NCBI RefSeq assembly: GCF_036246005.1
Contig: NZ_CP109171.1
Span: 3,522,001 to 3,586,000 of the forward strand
Source of the DNA: Streptomyces sp. NBC_01723
GTDB lineage: Bacteria > Actinomycetota > Actinomycetes > Streptomycetales > Streptomycetaceae
Direction: 5' to 3'
Length of the DNA stretch: 64,000 bases
Under the pieces are notes generated by a model. The model saw only the letters and a program-made list of their open reading frames with translations, ran no database searches and had not been told where the DNA came from. The position numbers were made by a program, and so were the translations under genes. This document shows, in pieces, positions 59,748-64,000 of this stretch; positions within the stretch are counted from its first letter, which is position 1; the number at the start of each line of letters is the position of its first letter.

Positions 59748-60524
59748 GTGGTGAGTGACAGTGCGGTGCGGGTGCGGGGGCTCTGGAAGCGGTTCGGGCA
59801 GCAGGTCGCCGTGGGTGGGATCGATCTGGATTTGCCGGCGGGCAAGTTCATCGGGCTGGTCGGGCCGAACGGGGCCGGGAAGACCACCACTCTCTCCATG
59901 GTGACCGGGCTGCTGCGGCCCGATCAGGGGTCGGTCGAGGTGGTCGGGCGCGACGTGTGGCGCGATCCGGTCGAGGTCAAGGCCAGGATCGGGGTGCTGC
60001 CCGAGGGGCTGCGGCTGTTCGAACGCCTGTCGGGGCGCGAACTGCTGGGCTACTCCGGCCGGTTGCGCGGGCTTCCCGGTGACGAGGTCGACAAGCGGGC
60101 CACGCAGTTGCTGGACGTGCTCGACCTGACCGGCGCCCAGCACAAGCTGGTCGTCGACTACTCGACCGGCATGCGCAAGAAGATCGGGCTCGCGGCCGCC
60201 CTGCTGCACAACCCGGAAGTCCTCTTCCTGGACGAGCCGTTCGAGGGCGTCGACCCGGTCTCCGCGCAGACCATCCGGGGCGTCCTGGAGCGCTACACCG
60301 CCTCCGGCGCCACCGTCGTCTTCTCGTCCCACGTGATGGAGCTGGTGGAGTCGCTCTGCGACTGGGTGGCCGTCATGGCCGCCGGCCGCATCCGCGCCAC
60401 CGGCACGCTCGCCGAGGTCCGCGGCGAGGCGGCCTCCTTGCAGCAGGCGTTCCTCGAACTCGTCGGCGCCGGGGGCCGGGACGCCGGTTCCGACCTGGAC
60501 TGGCTGGGCGGCGGGTCCCGATGA
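59748..60524 (+). CDS. ABC transporter ATP-binding protein
   Basis: This 258-aa ATPase has Walker A (GPNGAGKTTTLSMV), signature YSTGMRKKIGLAAALLH and Walker B (VLFLDEPFEGVDP), plus the H-loop SSHVMELV. The signature variant STGM is known in ABC-2 exporters. GTG 59748 follows GGAGGGAG; GTG 59751 is an alternative. The downstream permease gene overlaps by 4 nt (ATGA), so this is an exporter pair. The substrate is unknown. Confidence 0.92.
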   Translation: MVSDSAVRVRGLWKRFGQQVAVGGIDLDLPAGKFIGLVGPNGAGKTTTLSMVTGLLRPDQGSVEVVGRDVWRDPVEVKARIGVLPEGLRLFERLSGRELLGYSGRLRGLPGDEVDKRATQLLDVLDLTGAQHKLVVDYSTGMRKKIGLAAALLHNPEVLFLDEPFEGVDPVSAQTIRGVLERYTASGATVVFSSHVMELVESLCDWVAVMAAGRIRATGTLAEVRGEAASLQQAFLELVGAGGRDAGSDLDWLGGGSR

Positions 60525-62161
60525 ACACGCAGACCCCGCTCGTCACGTCCGGCACGTCCGCCGCGCCGGCCGCGCCCGCCTCCGTCACCGCCGTCTTCGT
60601 ACGGCTGAAACTCTCCCTGCTGCGCAACGGACTGCGGCAGTCCGGCGGGCGGCGGGCCGCGTACATCGCGTCGGCCGTCGCCGTCCTGCTCTTCGCCGTG
60701 CTCCAGCTGATCGGCCTGATCGCGCTGCGCGGGCACGCGCACGTGGAGTCGCTGGTCGTCCTGCTGGCGGCCGTACTGGGCCTCGGCTGGGCGGTGATGC
60801 CGCTGTTCTTCCCGGGCGGCGACGAGACGCTCGACCCGACCCGGCTGGTGATGCTGCCGCTGCGACCCCGACCGCTGGTCCGGGCCCTGCTCACGTCGTC
60901 GCTGGTGGGCATCGGGCCGCTGTTCACGCTGTGCATGTTCGCCGGATCCGTGGCCGCGGTCGCGCACGGCGGGGCGGCGTACGCCGTCGGCGTCGTGGCG
61001 GCGGTGCTCGCGCTGCTGGTGTGCGTGACCCTGGCGCGCGCCGTCGCCGCGGCCAACGTACGGCTGCTGACCAGCCGCAAGGGCCGCGACCTTGCGGTGC
61101 TGAGCGGTCTGGTCGTCGCGGTCGGCGCGCAGCTCGTCAACTTCGGCGCGCAGCGCCTGGGTTCCTCCGGTCTCGAACAGCTCGACCCGGCGGCCGACGT
61201 GCTGCGCTGGGTGCCGCCCGCGTCGGCGATCGGCGCGATGGACGCGGCGAGCGACGGCGCGTACGGCACCGCTCTCGCCCAGCTCGCGCTGACCGCGGCG
61301 GCCCTGGTGCTGCTGCTGTGGGTGTGGGCCCGCCACCTGACGCGGCTGATGACCACGCCGGACGGCTCCACGATCCAGAGCGACACCCGGCCGGTGCGCG
61401 AGCGCGGTTCGTCGGGGCTCGCCCGGCTGCTGCCCGCGGGCCGTACCGGTACGACGATGGAGCGCACCCTGCGCTACGTGTGGCGCGACCCCAAGACCAA
61501 GGCGGCCTGGGTGACCTCGCTGGCCATCGGCCTGATCGTGCCGGTGTTCAACGCCTGGCAGGGCACCGGCTCGGTCTACTTCGCCTGTTTCGCCGCGGGG
61601 ATGCTCGGCATCCAGATGTACAACCAATTCGGACAGGACACGTCCGCTTTCTGGATGGTCGCGATGACGATCTCGTCGACGCGGGACGCCTACGTCGAGC
61701 TGCGGGCCCGTGCGCTGGCGCTGCTGCTGATCACCCTGCCGTACGCCACCCTCGTGACCGTCCTGACCACGGCGATGCTCGACGACTGGCCCGCCCTGCC
61801 CGAGACGCTGGGGCTGTCCTTCGCGCTGCTCGGCGCGATGCTGGCGACCGGCGCGTGGACCTCGGCGCGCTTCCCGTACTCCATCCCGCAGGAGGGGTAC
61901 AAGAACGTCGCCCCCGGTCAGGTCGGGCTGGCCTGGATCTCGATCTTCGGCGGCATGGTGGGCGCGGCCCTGCTGTGCGCGCCCGTGATCGCGCTGGCCA
62001 TCTGGCTGAACGTGAGCGAGGGCGCCGCGGACCTGGCCTGGCTGCTGCTGCCGGTGGGAGCGGTGTACGGCGCCGCGCTGACGCTGCTCGGGCTGCGGCT
62101 GGCGGCACCGCGCACGGCGGAGCGGCTGCCGGAGATCCTCACGGCGGTCAGCAAGGCGTGA
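60521..62161 (+). CDS. ABC transporter permease
   Basis: This 546-aa protein has about twelve hydrophobic segments, including IASAVAVLLFAVLQLIGLIA, VESLVVLLAAVLGLGWAVMP and AWISIFGG-type helices near the C-terminus. It has the length of large ABC-2-like permeases that work as a single subunit with the upstream ATPase. The ATG overlaps the ATPase stop. It is probably an exporter of lipid, peptide or drug; no specific motif was found. Confidence 0.88.
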   Translation: MNTQTPLVTSGTSAAPAAPASVTAVFVRLKLSLLRNGLRQSGGRRAAYIASAVAVLLFAVLQLIGLIALRGHAHVESLVVLLAAVLGLGWAVMPLFFPGGDETLDPTRLVMLPLRPRPLVRALLTSSLVGIGPLFTLCMFAGSVAAVAHGGAAYAVGVVAAVLALLVCVTLARAVAAANVRLLTSRKGRDLAVLSGLVVAVGAQLVNFGAQRLGSSGLEQLDPAADVLRWVPPASAIGAMDAASDGAYGTALAQLALTAAALVLLLWVWARHLTRLMTTPDGSTIQSDTRPVRERGSSGLARLLPAGRTGTTMERTLRYVWRDPKTKAAWVTSLAIGLIVPVFNAWQGTGSVYFACFAAGMLGIQMYNQFGQDTSAFWMVAMTISSTRDAYVELRARALALLLITLPYATLVTVLTTAMLDDWPALPETLGLSFALLGAMLATGAWTSARFPYSIPQEGYKNVAPGQVGLAWISIFGGMVGAALLCAPVIALAIWLNVSEGAADLAWLLLPVGAVYGAALTLLGLRLAAPRTAERLPEILTAVSKA

Positions 62162-62182
62162 CGGTCCCGCGCGGGGCGGAGG

Positions 62183-63052
62183 TCAGCTCAACCTGAGCGT
62201 GTCCAGGAACGGCTCGATGGCCGCCCGCCACGCCTCCGGCTGGTCGTAGTGGACGAGGTGGCCGGCGTCGGCGACCTCCGCGTACTGGCCGCCGGGCAGC
62301 ACGCGGACCATCTCCTGGGCCTCGGCGCGGCCCAGCTCGCCGTCGAGGCCGCGCACCACCAGGGTCGGGCAGCGCACCTGCGCCAGCTCCTCCCAGTGGG
62401 CGTCGTAGACCCAGGTCTCGCGGGTCCTGAGCATCTGCTCCGGTTCGAAGACGGGGCGCCAGCCGTCCGGGGATTCGGCCATCACCTCGGCGTAGAACTC
62501 GCCGCGGGCCGGGTTGGGCCGCTCCACCCACGGGTCGTCCTCGCCGAACCACTTGCGGACGTCGGCGAGCGTGGCGAAGGGGACCGGCCAGGCGCGGAAC
62601 CACTCGGTCCAGGTGTGCTGCGAGGCCGCGCCGAGGGCGGAGGCCCGCATGTCGCAGATGATCAGACCGCGGACCAGGTCGGGGCGTTTGGCGGCGAGCT
62701 GCCAGCCGGTCAGCGCGCCCATGGCGTGGCCGATCAGGACGGCCGGGCCGAGGCCGAGCTGCTCCAGGGCGGCCTCGACGTCGTCGACGTAGGCCTCCCG
62801 GGTGTAGGAGCCGTGCGGGGGCTTGTCGCTGCGGCCGTGACCGCGCTGGTCGAGGGCGACGGCCCGATGGCGGGCGGAGAGCCAGCGGGCCGTGGGGGCC
62901 CAGTGCGAGGCGCGGCCCATCAGGCCGTGCAGTAAGAGCACGCCGGGCTGGTCACCCGCGCCGTGCGTCCGGTTGGTCTTGGGAGGGTCGCCGAACTCCC
63001 AAGCCGCGAGGCGTACGCCGCCCGCGCCGGTTACGTCGATGCGCCGCGCCAT
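62183..63052 (-). CDS. Alpha/beta-hydrolase fold protein lacking the nucleophilic serine
   Basis: This 289-aa protein has the fold's landmarks: GVLLLHGLMGRASHWAPTAR (oxyanion loop), VALDQRGHGRSDKP, then the nucleophile elbow LIGHAMGALTGW. The usual G-H-S-M-G is here G-H-A-M-G, so the nucleophile position is alanine. The Asp region (LVVRGLDGEL) and His (DAGHLVHYDQPEAW) remain. ATG 63052 is used. It may be catalytically inactive or use another mechanism. An inverted repeat lies upstream at 63128-63143. Confidence 0.85.
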   Translation of the reverse strand: MARRIDVTGAGGVRLAAWEFGDPPKTNRTHGAGDQPGVLLLHGLMGRASHWAPTARWLSARHRAVALDQRGHGRSDKPPHGSYTREAYVDDVEAALEQLGLGPAVLIGHAMGALTGWQLAAKRPDLVRGLIICDMRASALGAASQHTWTEWFRAWPVPFATLADVRKWFGEDDPWVERPNPARGEFYAEVMAESPDGWRPVFEPEQMLRTRETWVYDAHWEELAQVRCPTLVVRGLDGELGRAEAQEMVRVLPGGQYAEVADAGHLVHYDQPEAWRAAIEPFLDTLRLS

Positions 63053-63127
63053 TGGTCCTGGCACCCCCAAGCTCCGCTCGGAACCGTGTCCTGCCTGCCG
63101 TGCCTTGCCGTACCTGTCCGCAGAGTA

Positions 63128-63143
63128 TCGAATGCCTATTCGA
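63128..63143. promoter_or_regulatory. Inverted repeat upstream of the hydrolase gene
   Basis: TCGAAT-GCCT-ATTCGA is a perfect 6+6 inverted repeat 76 nt before the hydrolase ATG; a related CATTCGAG lies near 63173. It is a possible operator. Confidence 0.35.
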
Positions 63144-63309
63144 AAGAGGCGTCTCGCCCAGCAACACCCCTCATTCGAGTGACACCCTGCGGGGATTGAT
63201 CGCCGCTGCTCAGGGGAGATCTTCAACGGGAGGCGGACCGCTCGGGGAAAACGGTCCGTGGGGATTGACCCTGAGAGCTCGGGGCTCCGGGTCAGCACAG
63301 GGGAGGACA

Positions 63310-63337
63310 GGCCCCGGCGCCACATGGCGCCGGGGCC
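63310..63337 (-). terminator. Perfect hairpin downstream of dmdR1
   Basis: GGCCCCGGCGCCA (63310-63322) pairs perfectly with TGGCGCCGGGGCC (63325-63337). It lies about 195 nt past the dmdR1 stop on the minus strand. Confidence 0.65.
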
Positions 63338-63532
63338 CTCTCCGTCTCTCCGGCACGTCCCGCCCCCTCCCCGACCGGGCGACATCGCTGTCACGCGCGG
63401 CCAAGAGCCCCCTACGTCATATGCCTCACGGCACAGCCTTGCACGCGAAGCGTCCGGGCGCTGCGATTCGGCGCACTGGAACCCGAAACGACGGGATCCG
63501 TGCGCCGGCGCACCTCCCCGCCCCCGGCGGAC

Positions 63533-64000
63533 TCAGCGCTTGGCGACGAACACGTGGGAGGCGGTGTCCGACTCCAGCTCGGCGGCCTCGCCACCACTGC
63601 CCACCAGCACGCCACCCGCCGACTCGGTCACGCTCACCACCGAACCGGGCTGCACACCCGCCCGGCGCAGCGTGTACATCAGCTGCGCGTCCGTCTGGAT
63701 CGGCTCACCGATACGGCGCACGACGACCGTCTTGCCCTCCGCCCCCGGGTCGAGGTCGGCCAGCGAGACCATGCCCTCGTCCAGGAACGGGTCGGCGCCG
63801 TCCGCCTCGCCCAGCTCCTCCAGGCCCGGGATCGGGTTCCCGTACGGCGACTCCGTCGGGTGGCGCAGCAGCTCCAGCACGCGCCGCTCGACGGCCTCGC
63901 TCATCACGTGCTCCCAGCGACACGCCTCGGCGTGCACCTGCTCCCACTCCAGGCCGATCACGTCGACGAGCAGGCACTCGGCGAGCCGGTGCTTGCGCAT
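63533..64000 (-). CDS. dmdR1: Iron-dependent DtxR-family repressor, C-terminal part (partial)
   Basis: The reading runs from the window edge (MRKHRLAECLLVDVIGLEWE) to TAA-region 63533, 155 aa. It carries the metal-binding residues of DtxR: KHRLAE (His79/Glu83 equivalents), VHAEAC (His98, Cys102) and CRWEH (Glu105, His106), then a C-terminal SH3-like domain (LDPGAEGKTVVVRRIGEPIQ). The N-terminal DNA-binding part is beyond the window, so the true start is not visible. It matches DmdR1, the main iron regulator of Streptomyces; the name rests on sequence and synteny. Confidence 0.9.
   Translation of the reverse strand: MRKHRLAECLLVDVIGLEWEQVHAEACRWEHVMSEAVERRVLELLRHPTESPYGNPIPGLEELGEADGADPFLDEGMVSLADLDPGAEGKTVVVRRIGEPIQTDAQLMYTLRRAGVQPGSVVSVTESAGGVLVGSGGEAAELESDTASHVFVAKR

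Larger units (their letters stand above)
63053..63532. other. 480-nt intergenic region between dmdR1 and the hydrolase gene
   Basis: From the left it holds an inverted repeat (63128-63143), a stretch with a GGACCG...CGGTCC hairpin near 63235-63260, and a perfect terminator (63310-63337). No clear small ORF or known RNA family was recognised. The left part presumably contains the hydrolase promoter. Confidence 0.55.

Noticed and set aside
63190..63345. Possible riboswitch or small RNA between dmdR1 and the hydrolase gene
   Set aside because: Hairpins are present, but orientation, lack of a downstream plus-strand gene and no match to a class I know leave it unsupported. An Rfam scan would decide.
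1..64000. CRISPR array, tRNA or rRNA genes
   Set aside because: No regularly spaced repeat-spacer pattern, cloverleaf with CCA-compatible acceptor or ribosomal RNA sequence was recognised by eye. Covariance-model searches could not be run.

Overview
This is a high-GC actinobacterial chromosome segment, almost certainly Streptomyces. The genes show third-position GC bias, frequent GTG starts, 4-nt ATGA/GTGA overlaps, two helix-turn-helix/DUF397 pairs, and an afsR-afsS-afsK locus. From memory, gene content and order match the Streptomyces coelicolor interval running from about SCO4444 (glutathione peroxidase) down to SCO4394 (dmdR1), read left to right in decreasing SCO number. This synteny is recalled and was not computed.

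Layout. 0-7.3 kb: an efflux-type ABC operon flanked by a repeated operator-like motif, a DGPF protein/ECF42 sigma factor pair with a matching promoter, a decayed SpoIIE-type phosphatase, an MFS exporter divergent from a winged-helix regulator, and a glutathione peroxidase. 7.3-18.5 kb: a MerR regulator, a DUF397/XRE pair, a GPP34 protein, a membrane-anchored D,D-carboxypeptidase with a long acidic N-terminus, a polytopic membrane protein, a sodium:solute symporter, and small membrane proteins. 18.5-29.7 kb: an ADP-ribosylglycohydrolase homologue lacking its metal motifs, a second XRE/DUF397 pair, the bifunctional FO synthase FbiC (coenzyme F420), a PHP phosphoesterase, an endo/exonuclease-fold protein and a DUF385 F420-type protein.

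29.7-38.1 kb is the antibiotic-regulation core: afsR (SARP/NB-ARC/TPR activator), afsS (61-aa repeat protein), a methyltransferase, the kinase afsK, the AfsK-binding VOC protein KbpA and a TetR regulator. In the known circuit, KbpA restrains AfsK, AfsK phosphorylates AfsR, and AfsR switches on afsS. The afsR-afsS gap carries tandem 11-nt repeats and a hairpin.

38.1-47.7 kb: two PNPOx-fold oxidases, an acetyltransferase, a flavin monooxygenase, a membrane protein, and an MFS gene interrupted by an island of about 3.1 kb. The island holds a 5'-truncated serine recombinase, a methyltransferase, a protein with a three-cysteine tail, a zinc-ribbon peptide and a divergent XRE regulator. Next comes a GlxA-type regulator whose 3' end carries paired consensus DnaA boxes, with a third box downstream.

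47.7-64 kb: an RsbW-like ATPase, an EF-hand protein, a STAS antagonist ending in a five-copy repeat, an ECF sigma gene with an apparent 1-nt frameshift overlapping its anti-sigma-like partner, purU, an SCO4402-family protein, a solute-binding lipoprotein, a membrane protein with five Thr-Gln motifs, an NsdA-like regulator, a Prim-Pol-type protein, an ABC exporter pair, an alpha/beta-hydrolase with Ala in place of the nucleophile, and the C-terminal part of the iron regulator DmdR1 at the right edge. No rRNA, tRNA or CRISPR array was seen.
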